DNA from: Kaistia dalseonensis
Lineage (GTDB): Bacteria; Pseudomonadota; Alphaproteobacteria; Rhizobiales; Kaistiaceae
Reading direction: 5' to 3'
DNA: 64,000 nucleotides
Assembly: GCF_030814715.1 (NCBI RefSeq)
Contig: NZ_JAUSVO010000003.1
Location: forward strand, 124,001-188,000
Shown: positions 17,119 to 27,900 of the stretch, piece after piece
Numbering within the stretch: the first letter of the stretch is position 1
Layout of the letters: the number at the start of each line of letters is the position of its first letter
Made by a program: the position numbers and the translations under genes
The notes under the pieces: model-generated
The model's input: only the letters and a program-made list of their open reading frames with translations
Told to the model about the DNA's origin: nothing
The model's database searches: none

Positions 17119-18348
17119 CTAGACGGCTCCGACCGCCGCCAGCCGCCTTTCCTCGTCGACGATATAGTCGCGGATGACCGGCACGTCGTCGCGACGCTCC
17201 GACAGCAGGATCTGGAAGACGAAGTTCGAGCCGTGCAGGAAGCCGAGTTCGACGGAAGCGAGGTAGAAATCCCACATCCGGCAGAAGCGGTCGCCCATCA
17301 TGGCGACGGCCTCCTCGCGCTTCGCCTCATAGGCGAGCCGCCAGTCGCGGATGGTCCAGTAATAGTGTAGGCGCAGGCTCTCCATGTCGGAACACCAGGT
17401 TCCGGTGCGCTCGAGCGAGGCAAACACTTCCGACAGCGCCGGGACATAACCGCCCGGGAAGATGTATTTGCGAATGAACGGCGCCGTCGTGCCGGGCGGC
17501 GACATGCGGCCGATGCAGTGGACGAGCGCAAAGCCGCCGGGCTTGGTCAGCCGCTTGATGGTGGAAAAGTAATTGTCAAAATTCGCGACGCCGATCGCCT
17601 CCATCATCGCGATCGAGACCACGCGGTCATAGGTCCCTTCGAGATTGCGATAATCCTGCTCGAGGAAGCTGACCTTGTCGGCGACGCCCTCCGCCACAGC
17701 CCGCTCGCGGGCGACGGCAAGCTGCTCCGGCGAAAGCGTCACCGAGGTGACCTTCACATCGTAATTGCGCGCCAGAAAGGTCGCGAGCGCGCCCCAGCCG
17801 GAGCCGATCTCGGCGATGTGCATGCCCGGCTCGAGCTTCAGCTTGGCCGCGATATGGCGAAGCTTGTCGATCTGGGCCTGATGCAGCCCGATATCCGGCG
17901 CCGAATAATAGGCGCAGGAATAGGTCATCGTGTCGTCGAGGAAGAGCCGGTAGAACTTCGGCGGGATGTCGTAGTGGTGGCGGATGTTCTTCGCGGCGAG
18001 ATCGACCGTGTTGCGCTGCTGGCTGCGCCGAACCGTGTGCCAGACCTTGCGCAGGGCCTTCTGGACGGGATGGGCGGCGAGGCCGGAGCGGTTGACCGAG
18101 AAGAGATAGAGCAGGTCGAAGATGGTCCCGCCATTCTCGACGGTCATGCGGCCGTCCATATAGGCTTCGGCCGTCTTGAGCTCCGGATTGAGGAAGATCT
18201 CGCGTTCGACCGCCTGGTCGGCGAAGCGAATCGTCACCTCCGGGCCGTTCTCGCCCGAGCCGAAACGATGTGATGTGCCCGCGTGATCGATCACGATGAG
18301 GCGGCCGTTCCGCACGAAGCGGGCCAGCAGATGAGACAGAAGGCGCAT
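17119..18348 (-). CDS. cfa: Cyclopropane-fatty-acyl-phospholipid synthase
   Basis: About 409 aa from the ATG at 18348, chosen because GGGGG lies six bases upstream; longer in-frame starts at 18354 and 18435 lack this. SAM-binding motif I (MHIAEIGSGWGALATFLA) is near residue 175-192. The active-site region (YDIPPKFYRLFLD, TYSCAYY) and the C-terminal WHCDMESLRLHYYWTIRDW-like segment, here WCSDMESLRLHYY, fit the Cfa family. It methylates unsaturated phospholipid acyl chains in place to form cyclopropane rings, usually in stationary phase or acid stress. Stands alone. Confidence 0.9.
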   Translation of the reverse strand: MRLLSHLLARFVRNGRLIVIDHAGTSHRFGSGENGPEVTIRFADQAVEREIFLNPELKTAEAYMDGRMTVENGGTIFDLLYLFSVNRSGLAAHPVQKALRKVWHTVRRSQQRNTVDLAAKNIRHHYDIPPKFYRLFLDDTMTYSCAYYSAPDIGLHQAQIDKLRHIAAKLKLEPGMHIAEIGSGWGALATFLARNYDVKVTSVTLSPEQLAVARERAVAEGVADKVSFLEQDYRNLEGTYDRVVSIAMMEAIGVANFDNYFSTIKRLTKPGGFALVHCIGRMSPPGTTAPFIRKYIFPGGYVPALSEVFASLERTGTWCSDMESLRLHYYWTIRDWRLAYEAKREEAVAMMGDRFCRMWDFYLASVELGFLHGSNFVFQILLSERRDDVPVIRDYIVDEERRLAAVGAV

Positions 18349-18455
18349 GATCATCCCCCGGATTCGGCCTGCGGTGATCAGACCGGGAAGCGCCGACCGA
18401 TGCAACCGGAAAGACACACCCGTTGACAGAGTCATGGGGATGGCGATCGCTCGCG

Positions 18456-19304
18456 TCAGCCGAGCTCGAAGCTGGTGACGCCAAAGATGCGCTCGATCGG
18501 GAGGCTCGGCGCGACACCGCGATACATGCGCGCGGTCTCGAATGATGGCGTGAGGCCATAGCGCTCGACGAGGCGAAGCGCGCCTTCATTCGGCTCCGGC
18601 GGGTCGATCACAAGCGCCGCGCCGCAGGCTTCGGCCGCCAGCGCCCGGAACAGAAGGTCGGCATCCTGCTCCGTCTCGGCGAAGAGCGGGCCGATCTTGA
18701 AGCCGTCGACCGCCGGCCGGATGACGCCATAGCCGCGAATCGTGCCATCAGCCACGAGCGCAAGGCCGCGCCGGCCGCCCGACGGCGCCAGCCAGAGATC
18801 AAGGAAGGCACGCCGCGCGGCCGGAAAGAACGCCGCGTCATAGGCCTGGATTCTCTCCGTCAGCGCCGGTTCGATCGTCACCAGACGCGGATCGTCCGGC
18901 CGTTCGACGGTGACGTGGCCGCCGAACCGGACATTGCGATAGGCGAACGCGAAGCCGGAGCGGCGGTAATTCTCCTGCTGGTCCACCACGCCGTCGAGCC
19001 CGACCGTGCGCGTGCCGAGATGGTCCATGCCCGCCTGCCAGGTCTGCCAGCCATAGCCCTTGCCGCGCCAAGCGGGCCGGCAGATGTAGAAGCCGAGAAA
19101 GCCGAAGCGGTCGCCATAGCGAACGACCGAGATGGCCGTGATCGGCTCGTCGTCGAGATAGCCCATCAGGAAGCCTCCGGGGTCAGCGGCGAGAAACGGC
19201 CCGGCGTCGCCGAGGCCGGGATTCCATCCCTCCATGCCGGCCCAGGAGATGGCGCGATCGAGGTCAGCCGGGGTCATGGTGCGGATCGAAAATGGGGCGG
19301 TCAT
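18456..19304 (-). CDS. GNAT-family N-acetyltransferase with C-terminal YitH-like domain
   Basis: 282 aa. The N-terminal GNAT fold (about residues 5-140) includes the acetyl-CoA loop RGKGYGWQTW near 82. The second half (about 160-280, with GLALVADGTIRGYGVIRP) matches the Acetyltransf_18-type domain that often follows it. The ATG at 19304 is preceded by GGGAG; a GTG directly before it is an alternative. The acceptor is unknown. Upstream, 19305-19525 is a divergent promoter region shared with an aldo/keto reductase gene, in which no operator was recognised. Confidence 0.8.
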   Translation of the reverse strand: MTAPFSIRTMTPADLDRAISWAGMEGWNPGLGDAGPFLAADPGGFLMGYLDDEPITAISVVRYGDRFGFLGFYICRPAWRGKGYGWQTWQAGMDHLGTRTVGLDGVVDQQENYRRSGFAFAYRNVRFGGHVTVERPDDPRLVTIEPALTERIQAYDAAFFPAARRAFLDLWLAPSGGRRGLALVADGTIRGYGVIRPAVDGFKIGPLFAETEQDADLLFRALAAEACGAALVIDPPEPNEGALRLVERYGLTPSFETARMYRGVAPSLPIERIFGVTSFELG

Positions 19305-19525
19305 CACGGCATCTCCCTCTGGCGGCGGGGTTGAGCCATATCAGCTTTCGCGCGTCGCCACGATCGTCCCTGACGCCCTTGCGCGGTCACGGGCGAGGCG
19401 GATAACGTTCCCGTCGAGGGATCCACTCGTCGGCAAGCCACAATCAGAATCCCACGGGGAACGCAAAAGAACCGAGGTGCCTTCGCTCCTGCGACGGCGC
19501 GTCGGACCATATTGGAGACGGCAGC

Positions 19526-20527
19526 ATGATCATCGAAAAACGGCCCGCCGGCCGCACCAGCCTTCGACTGTCCACCTTCGGCCTCGGCACCGCCACGCTG
19601 GGCGGCAATTTCAGGCCACCGATCGACGGCGCAGCCGCAAGATCGATCGTCGAGCGCGCGCTCGAGATCGGCATTTCCTATGTCGATACCGCGCCATTCT
19701 ATGGCTACGGCAAGGCCGAGCGCGTCGTGGGCGACGTACTGCGCCAGCATGAAGGCTGGACGCTGTCGACCAAGGTCGGCCGCCTGCTGAAGCCCCGCAC
19801 CAACCCGCGCGATGCGAACGACCAATGGGTCGATCCGCTGCCGTTCGAGCAGGTCTACGACTATTCCTATGACGGCGTCATGCGCTCGTTCGAGGACAGC
19901 CTGCAGCGCCTCGGCCTCGACCATATCGATATCCTGCTGATGCACGACATCAGCACCGAGACGCTTGGCCCGGAGCGCAAGGCCGAACTGTTCCCGATCG
20001 CCATGGATGGCGGCTACAAGGCGCTCGACCGCCTTCGCTCCTCCGGCGCGATCAAGGCGATCGGCCTCGGCGTCAATGAGTGGCAGGCGCTCGCGGAGGC
20101 GACCGAATATGGCCAGTGGGACTGCTTCCTGCTCGCCGGGCGCTATACGCTGCTGGAGCAGGAGCCGCTGCACACGCTCTTCCCGCTCTGCGAGAAGGCC
20201 GGCACGTCGATCATCGTCGGCGGTCCGTTCAATTCGGGCATCCTCGCCGGCCGCGACACCTGGAACTATGCGCGCGCACCGCAGGCCGTCATCGACCGCG
20301 TCAAGGCGATCGCGCGCGTCTGCGATGCGCATGGCGTGCCGCTTCCGGCAGCCGCCCTCGCCTTCCCGCTCGCCAATCCACTGGTGGCTAGCGTCATCCC
20401 CGGCCCGCGCGCCGCGTCCGAACTGGACGAAATCATGGGCTGGTGGACGACCGACATTCCCGGCTCGCTCTGGAGCGATCTGAAGAATGAGGGACTGATC
20501 GACGCAGCCGCACCTGTTCCGGCCTGA
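19526..20527 (+). CDS. Aldo/keto reductase, D-threo-aldose 1-dehydrogenase-like
   Basis: 333 aa TIM-barrel AKR. The catalytic set is present: Asp in DTAPFYGYG with Tyr four residues on (about 52-60), Lys in LSTKVGRLL near 88, and His in HIDILLMHD near 140. The combination with GRYTLLEQEPL later resembles D-threo-aldose (L-fucose) dehydrogenases, which oxidise the sugar C1 with NAD(P). It is not clearly in an operon; the next gene (TerC) is 124 bp away beyond a hairpin. Confidence 0.85.
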   Translation: MIIEKRPAGRTSLRLSTFGLGTATLGGNFRPPIDGAAARSIVERALEIGISYVDTAPFYGYGKAERVVGDVLRQHEGWTLSTKVGRLLKPRTNPRDANDQWVDPLPFEQVYDYSYDGVMRSFEDSLQRLGLDHIDILLMHDISTETLGPERKAELFPIAMDGGYKALDRLRSSGAIKAIGLGVNEWQALAEATEYGQWDCFLLAGRYTLLEQEPLHTLFPLCEKAGTSIIVGGPFNSGILAGRDTWNYARAPQAVIDRVKAIARVCDAHGVPLPAAALAFPLANPLVASVIPGPRAASELDEIMGWWTTDIPGSLWSDLKNEGLIDAAAPVPA

Positions 20528-20581
20528 CGAGGGCGTCGGTATACTGTATCTTGTTGCGGATTTGTAAACTTGTACTGGACA

Positions 20582-20618
20582 ATCGGGCCGAGATTCCCCA
20601 GATAGGGAGCGGCCCGAT
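20582..20618 (+). other. Strong hairpin between aldo/keto reductase and terC-family gene
   Basis: ATCGGGCCG (20582-20590) pairs perfectly with CGGCCCGAT (20610-20618). Inside, TCCC and GGGA can extend the stem. It is followed by cttccccttcc, not a T run. It could terminate the upstream gene or act as a leader element of the TerC gene 34 bp downstream. It does not match the yybP-ykoY manganese riboswitch as far as can be judged by eye. Confidence 0.5.
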
Positions 20619-20651
20619 CTTCCCCTTCCGCATCACGAGGCCTCTACCCCC

Positions 20652-21311
20652 ATGGAATTCCTGACGATGGATTTCGTCACCACGGAACTCGTCGCGCTGG
20701 CGACGGTCGTGTTGATCGATCTCGTTCTGGCTGGCGACAATGCGATTGTCGTCGGCATGGCAGCGGCGGGCCTGCCGCGCGAATTGCGCAACAAGGCCAT
20801 CGTCGCCGGCATTGCCGCCGCAGCGGTGCTGCGCATCATCTTCGCCCTGTTCGCGACCAAGCTGCTCGGCGTCATCGGCCTGACGCTCGCCGGCGGCATC
20901 CTTCTGCTTTGGGTCTGCTGGAAGCTCTGGCGCGAGCTCCGCTCCGGCCATCACGAGGAAGAAGAGCATATCCAGCATGCGCTGGCGGAATCGGCGGCTG
21001 CCGGCGCGCCGGGCCAGAAGACGTTCCGCCAGGCGCTGACGCAGATCGTCATCGCCGACGTCTCGATGTCGATCGACAATGTGCTCGCCGTGGCGGGCAC
21101 GGCGCGTGACCACACCTGGGTGCTGGTGATCGGCCTGGTGCTCTCGGTCGCGCTGATGGGTGTCGCCGCCAATTTCGTCGCCAGACTGCTGAAGCGCGCG
21201 CCCTGGATCGCCTATGTCGGCCTCGCGGTAATCGCATATGTCGCCTTCAAGATGATCTGGGATGGCGGACTGGAGATGTTCCACTTCGCCGACAAGGTCG
21301 GCATCGTTTGA
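20652..21311 (+). CDS. TerC-family integral membrane protein (YjbE-like)
   Basis: 219 aa with about six to seven membrane helices. Conserved acidic residues sit in the helices typical of the family: IDLVLAGDNAIVVG near 19-32 and IADVSMSIDNVLAVAG near 135-150. TerC/Alx/YjbE-type proteins export metals, notably manganese, or help metalate exported enzymes. The short size and two D-N motifs place it in the YjbE/YkoY subgroup. Its TGA overlaps a TTG start of the next membrane protein gene, so the two may be coupled. Confidence 0.85.
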   Translation: MEFLTMDFVTTELVALATVVLIDLVLAGDNAIVVGMAAAGLPRELRNKAIVAGIAAAAVLRIIFALFATKLLGVIGLTLAGGILLLWVCWKLWRELRSGHHEEEEHIQHALAESAAAGAPGQKTFRQALTQIVIADVSMSIDNVLAVAGTARDHTWVLVIGLVLSVALMGVAANFVARLLKRAPWIAYVGLAVIAYVAFKMIWDGGLEMFHFADKVGIV

Positions 21312-21916
21312 GCACCGGCCCGGCCGCCGCCGCGCGGATGACCGGGCTTTTCCCCCTGATGCTGGCCGCCTTTGCCTGGGGCCTCGCCGAGGCGACCTAT
21401 TTTCCGCTGGTCGCCGACATCCTGCTCAGCTTCGTCGCGCTCTGCTTCGGCCTTCGGGCCGGGCTTTGGTCGGCTCTTGGCGCCGCGATCGGAGCGGCGT
21501 GCGGCGGTCTCGTCCTGTACCGCCTGGCGGCCACGGACCCGATGGCGGCGCGGGCGATGCTCGACTCGGTCCCCTTCGTCTCAAGGGCGATGATCGCGAC
21601 CGGCTTCGCCGGCATCCAGTCCGCGGATTGGCCGCTCGCCATGCTCAAGGGCTCTGTCACCGGCATCCCCTACAAGGTCTTTGCCGTCGGGGCCGGCGAG
21701 AGCGGTCTTTCCGCCCTCGCCTTCTTCGCCGTCAGCATTCCGGTCCGGCTCGCCCGCTTCGCAGTCGTAGCCCTGATCATCGCGGTCGCGAGCCATCTCC
21801 TGTCGAAACGGCTCGCGCTCGCGGGCCGTGCCGTCGTGCTGGCGCTGTTCTGGATCGTCTTCTATGCCGAGTTCTGGCTGCGCTGGTCCGGCATGGAGGT
21901 GACCCTGATCCGCTGA
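21308..21916 (+). CDS. Hypothetical polytopic membrane protein
   Basis: 202 aa from a TTG that overlaps the TerC stop (TTGA), or 192 aa from the ATG at 21338. Four to five hydrophobic segments (about 12-30, 35-58, 125-145, 150-170, 178-195). The pattern FAWGLAEATYFPLVADILL and a conserved IPYKVFAVGAG are suggestive of a YqaA/SNARE-associated (DedA-like) fold, but this is not certain. It overlaps the TerC gene and is probably co-expressed. Converges with the following aldo/keto reductase gene, with only 2 bp between the stops. Confidence 0.65.
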   Translation: MSTGPAAAARMTGLFPLMLAAFAWGLAEATYFPLVADILLSFVALCFGLRAGLWSALGAAIGAACGGLVLYRLAATDPMAARAMLDSVPFVSRAMIATGFAGIQSADWPLAMLKGSVTGIPYKVFAVGAGESGLSALAFFAVSIPVRLARFAVVALIIAVASHLLSKRLALAGRAVVLALFWIVFYAEFWLRWSGMEVTLIR

Positions 21917-21918
21917 AA

Positions 21919-22926
21919 TCAGGCCTTCAGCATGCCGTCGATCGCGTAAGAATCGATCGCCGCCAGTTCGTCGGCGCTGAAGGCGAGGTTCTGCAGCGCG
22001 CCGACGGCATCCTCGATCTGCGAAACCTTGCTCGCCCCGATCAACGCACTGGTCATGCGCGGATCGCGCAGCACCCAGGAGAGCGCCATCTGCGCCAGGG
22101 TCTGGCCGCGCCGCTCGGCGATCTCGTTCAACCCCTTCACGCGGGCGAGGTTGGTATCCGACAGCACGCTCTCGTTCAGGAAATGCGAGTGGCGGATACG
22201 GCTGTCATCGGGAATGCCCTTCAGATAGCGATCCGAAAGCACGCCCTGCTCCAGCGGCGAGAACACGATGCAGCCCATGCCCTCGTCCTCGAGCGCATCA
22301 AGCAGGCTGTCCTTCTCGGTCCAGCGGTCGAGCATGGAATAGCGCGGCTGATGGATCAGGAGCGGCGTGCCGAGCGCGCGGGCGATGCGCGCCGCCTCGC
22401 GCGTCTTTGCCGAGGAATAGCTCGAAATCCCGACATAGAGCGCCTTGCCCTGGCGAACGATGGCGTCGAGCGCGCCGATCGTCTCCTCGAGCGGGGTCTG
22501 CGGGTCGAAGCGGTGCGAGTAGAAGATGTCGACATAGTCGAGCTTCATCCGCTTCAGGCTCTGCTCCAGGCTCGCGAAGAGATATTTGCGGCTGCCCCAT
22601 TCGCCATAGGGCCCCGGCCACATGTAGTAGCCGGCCTTGGTCGAGATGATCATCTCGTCGCGATACGGCTTGAAGTCACCCGTCGTCATCGTGCCGAAGA
22701 ACTCCTCGGCGGAACCGGGCGGCGGGCCGTAATTATTGGCGAGATCGAAATGGGTGATGCCGAGATCGAAGGCGCGATGGCACATGGCCCGCATCGTCTC
22801 GACCTTGCCGTCATAGCCGAAATTGTGCCAGAGCCCGAGCGAGATCGCCGGCAGCTTCAGGCCGGAGCGGCCGACACGGTTGTAGACCATCTGGTCGTAG
22901 CGATCATCGGCGGCGACGTAAACCAT
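21919..22926 (-). CDS. Aldo/keto reductase, glyceraldehyde-3-phosphate reductase-like (YghZ/MgrA)
   Basis: 335 aa from the ATG at 22926, chosen because GAGAGGAA lies just upstream and the protein then starts like YghZ. AKR14-type features: LGLWHNFG near 35, FDLANNYGPPPGSAEE near 65-80, the K in IISTKAGYYMWPGPYG near 104-118, and YSHRFDPQTPLEET near 150. Such enzymes reduce L-glyceraldehyde 3-phosphate or methylglyoxal with NADPH. It is divergent from the SDR gene, with a palindrome in the shared upstream region. Confidence 0.87.
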   Translation of the reverse strand: MVYVAADDRYDQMVYNRVGRSGLKLPAISLGLWHNFGYDGKVETMRAMCHRAFDLGITHFDLANNYGPPPGSAEEFFGTMTTGDFKPYRDEMIISTKAGYYMWPGPYGEWGSRKYLFASLEQSLKRMKLDYVDIFYSHRFDPQTPLEETIGALDAIVRQGKALYVGISSYSSAKTREAARIARALGTPLLIHQPRYSMLDRWTEKDSLLDALEDEGMGCIVFSPLEQGVLSDRYLKGIPDDSRIRHSHFLNESVLSDTNLARVKGLNEIAERRGQTLAQMALSWVLRDPRMTSALIGASKVSQIEDAVGALQNLAFSADELAAIDSYAIDGMLKA

Positions 22927-23077
22927 GGCATTTCCTCTCGGGCAGCGTGGGGGCTGTCTGGCGGCAGGGATGGAACAAGGGCGGGAGCGACGACCGGACG
23001 GCTCACCTCTTGCCGCCCTCAAATCATCGGATGAAAACCCATTTGCGCGTTGGCGGATCATCCGTCAAGCGGATATG

Positions 23078-23093
23078 AATCGATTAAATCGAT
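23078..23093. promoter_or_regulatory. Palindromic operator candidate, LacI-like
   Basis: AATCGATTAAATCGAT contains two ATCGAT halves around TAA. AT-rich palindromes with a central CG are typical of LacI-family operators. It lies directly before the SDR ribosome-binding site, in the region shared with the divergent aldo/keto reductase. No LacI gene is in the window. Confidence 0.4.
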
Positions 23094-23108
23094 CGAGAGG
23101 AGAACCCG

Positions 23109-23876
23109 TTGACGAGCAAACTCTTTGACCTGACGGGGCGCGTCGCACTCGTCACGGGGTCGAGCCGCGGCATCGGCCATGCAATCGCCCGGGCATTGGC
23201 CGAGGCCGGCGCGACGGTGGTGCTGAACAGCCGCGACCGGCTTGCGCTCGATACGGCGCAGGCGTCGCTTGCCGATACCGGCGCACCGATATTCCAGTCG
23301 CGCTTCGACGTGACCGATCCAGACGCCGTCGCCGATGCGGTGGCAACGATCGAGGCGGAGATCGGACCGATCGACATCCTGGTCAACAATGCCGGCCTGC
23401 AACGTCGCATGCCGCTCGAAGATTTCCCGCTCGAAGACTGGAAGCGCGTTCTCGCGACCAATGTCGACGCACCTTTCATCGTCGGGCAGGCGGTCGCCCG
23501 CCGCATGATCCCGCGTGGGCGCGGCCGCATCATCAATATCTGTTCGGTGACGAGCGAACTCGGACGCGCCACTATCACGCCCTATGCGACGTCGAAGGGT
23601 GCGGTGAAGATGCTGACGAAGAGCATGTGCGCGGAATGGGCCCGATATGGCCTCAATATCAACGGCATCGGGCCGGGCTGGTTCAGGACTGAGCTCAACA
23701 AGGCGCTGACGGAGAGCGAGGAATTCAACGCCTGGCTGGTGCAGCGCGCGCCGATGGGCCGATGGGGCGAATTGGAGGAGCTGGGCGGCGCGGCGGTGTT
23801 CCTCGCCTCCGACGCGTCGAGCTATGTCAATGGCCACATCCTCTATGTCGATGGTGGCGTGACGGCCGTGGTCTGA
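23109..23876 (+). CDS. SDR oxidoreductase, gluconate 5-dehydrogenase-like
   Basis: 255 aa classical short-chain dehydrogenase. Cofactor motif TGSSRGIG near 17-24, NNAG near 95, catalytic Ser in CSVTSELG near 143, and YATSK near 157-161. The C-terminus NGHILYVDGGVTAVV is of the usual form. The closest recognisable type is gluconate 5-dehydrogenase/2-keto reductase. The start is TTG, with GAGAGGAG about eight bases upstream; no ATG offers a complete nucleotide-binding strand. Confidence 0.83.
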   Translation: MTSKLFDLTGRVALVTGSSRGIGHAIARALAEAGATVVLNSRDRLALDTAQASLADTGAPIFQSRFDVTDPDAVADAVATIEAEIGPIDILVNNAGLQRRMPLEDFPLEDWKRVLATNVDAPFIVGQAVARRMIPRGRGRIINICSVTSELGRATITPYATSKGAVKMLTKSMCAEWARYGLNINGIGPGWFRTELNKALTESEEFNAWLVQRAPMGRWGELEELGGAAVFLASDASSYVNGHILYVDGGVTAVV

Positions 23877-23880
23877 CGTC

Positions 23881-26178
<2,298 letters not shown>

Positions 26179-26525
26179 CGGCCCTGATCCACCGCCGGGT
26201 GCGACGACCCTCGATGTTCGCGAAATCTGCCCATACTCGAACTTTGACCGTTTCCAAAGAGCGCGGAAGTTGCACAACCAAACCCGCACCCGCCGCATCG
26301 GTCAAGGCGGAAAATCGATATTCCTCAATGATGAAATGCAATGGTAACCGAATTGAGCATCGGCAGAATATTTGACTACCGAACTAACCGAAATATTGTT
26401 TCTTGATGAAACCTTTCGCGCCGTCGCACAGGCGCGAAAGATGCAGTATGGCCTCGCCGCGAAAATCGGCCGGAAGTACAATATTCTACATGCTGCAGTC
26501 GAAGCAGCTGCGGCGACCGCCCGCC
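26179..26525. other. Intergenic region upstream of the GGDEF-EAL gene
   Basis: No convincing gene. The left part should hold the minus-strand promoter of the c-di-GMP gene. The middle (26330-26410) is AT-rich, and a 10-bp hairpin lies at 26413-26440. A plus-strand reading frame from 26372 has low-complexity composition and no ribosome site. Confidence 0.5.
26413..26440 (-). terminator. Hairpin downstream of the epimerase gene
   Basis: CTTTCGCGCC (26413-26422) and GGCGCGAAAG (26431-26440) form a perfect 10-bp stem with an 8-nt loop. Read on the minus strand it lies 86 bp after the epimerase stop and is followed by a short T-containing stretch. Confidence 0.5.
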
Positions 26526-27377
26526 TCAGGTCATATCGCGCCAGGAGTGCTTGGGCGCGTAACCCAATACGGACTTGGCCTTGTCGATCGCCAGCAGGGT
26601 GTCGTTGGGGCCGAATTCGCGCTTGCGCGGAACACCCGGAAAGACCGCATCGAGCAATTCGTCATTGGGTCGGCTCATCACGCCGTCCTCATTGGCAATG
26701 ATGAAGGCCTCTGCGCCCTTCAACGGCGATTCAAGCGCCAGCCGCACCGCCTGCGCGGCATCGCGCGCGTCGATATAGGCCCAGAGGTTCCATTTGCGCC
26801 CGAGCACGTCCTCCTCGAAGGACGGGAACTTGGCATAGGCCTCCGGCGCCATGATGTTGGAGAAGCGAAGACCGAAGATCTTGAACGAGGGATCCCAGCG
26901 CACGAACTCCTTCGCCATCTCCTCCGACAGGAATTTCGACAGCGAATAGGCGCTCTCGGGACGCGGGCGATAATCCTCGTCGACCGGCACGTAGGGCGGC
27001 GGCGTATCGAAGGGGAGACCGAGCACCGTCTCGCTCGACGCCCACACCACATTGCGAATGCCGAGCACGCGCGCCGCCTCGAAGACATTATAGGTCGAGA
27101 TCATGTTGGTCTCGAAGATGACGTGGTTGGGCGCCAGGCCCGGCGCCGGGATCGCGGCGAGGTGCACGATGCCCGTCACCTTGGAGACGCGCTCGTCGAT
27201 CGCCGAGAGCGCCGCGATCGCCTGGCCGTAATCCGTCAGATCGGCGCGCGAGAACCGCACGCCCTGACCTGCGGGCTGCGGCGCGAAATCAATCGACGTG
27301 ACATCATAGCCATGCGCCACGAGGTCCTTGACCACCGCGCGGCCCAGAAGTCCGCTACCGCCCGTTACGACGATCAT
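26526..27377 (-). CDS. NAD-dependent epimerase/dehydratase
   Basis: 283 aa extended SDR. The N-terminal TGGSGLLGRAVV (about 5-16) binds NAD(P). The catalytic YSLSK is near 142-146, with Ser/Thr upstream in VWASSETVLG. Substrate unknown; nucleotide-sugar or UDP-type sugars are typical, but members also act on aldoses (uronate dehydrogenase-like proteins have this length). It stands alone and diverges from the DUF423 gene with 79 bp between starts. Confidence 0.82.
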   Translation of the reverse strand: MIVVTGGSGLLGRAVVKDLVAHGYDVTSIDFAPQPAGQGVRFSRADLTDYGQAIAALSAIDERVSKVTGIVHLAAIPAPGLAPNHVIFETNMISTYNVFEAARVLGIRNVVWASSETVLGLPFDTPPPYVPVDEDYRPRPESAYSLSKFLSEEMAKEFVRWDPSFKIFGLRFSNIMAPEAYAKFPSFEEDVLGRKWNLWAYIDARDAAQAVRLALESPLKGAEAFIIANEDGVMSRPNDELLDAVFPGVPRKREFGPNDTLLAIDKAKSVLGYAPKHSWRDMT

Positions 27378-27456
27378 GTTTATCCTCCCGCGATTTCATG
27401 ATTGAAGCAGTGCTTCAAGGGTAACGCCCGATGGGCGCTTCGAAAAGGAGAAATCC

Positions 27457-27807
27457 ATGGATCGCTCTTTGATCGCCGTCGCAGGCATAGCCGGCGCGAT
27501 CGGCGTGGCTCTCGCCGCGGCCGGCGCCCATCTGCCGGATGGCGGCCGACTCGCCATCGCCGGCAGCATGGCGATGGCGCAGGCGCCCGCCCTGCTGGCG
27601 CTCGGATTCTACTGGCCAAGCAATGGCCGGCTGCTCGGCCTTTCGGCCTGGGTCATCGCGCTCGGCCTCCTCGGTTTCGCCGGCGCGCTGATCTTCCACA
27701 GCCTCTCCGGCAGCGCCGCGCTCAGCTTCATCGCGCCGATCGGCGGCACCACCATGATCATCGGCTGGATCGGCGTCACCGTGGCGGCGCTGGTGACAAA
27801 ACGCTGA
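27457..27807 (+). CDS. DUF423 small membrane protein
   Basis: 116 aa with four hydrophobic helices (about 5-25, 38-54, 60-80, 92-113). The family pattern is seen: an N-terminal GAIGVALAAAGAH, then LALGFYWPS, GALIFHSLSGS and PIGGTTMIIGW. Function unknown; members are inner-membrane proteins found widely in Proteobacteria. GGAG precedes the ATG. The release factor gene follows 93 bp later. Confidence 0.8.
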   Translation: MDRSLIAVAGIAGAIGVALAAAGAHLPDGGRLAIAGSMAMAQAPALLALGFYWPSNGRLLGLSAWVIALGLLGFAGALIFHSLSGSAALSFIAPIGGTTMIIGWIGVTVAALVTKR

Positions 27808-27900
27808 GGGCTGGCCTTTCCGGCGCGTCTCGTCTATCGATGCGCCACCCCAAGCCATCTCAAGAATTGGCCATCCCAAGAATTGCCAGAAGACCACTCC

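Noticed and set aside
26372-26701. A 109-codon plus-strand frame in the gap before the epimerase
   Set aside because: It runs antisense into the epimerase gene, has no ribosome site, and its product is Arg-rich low complexity.
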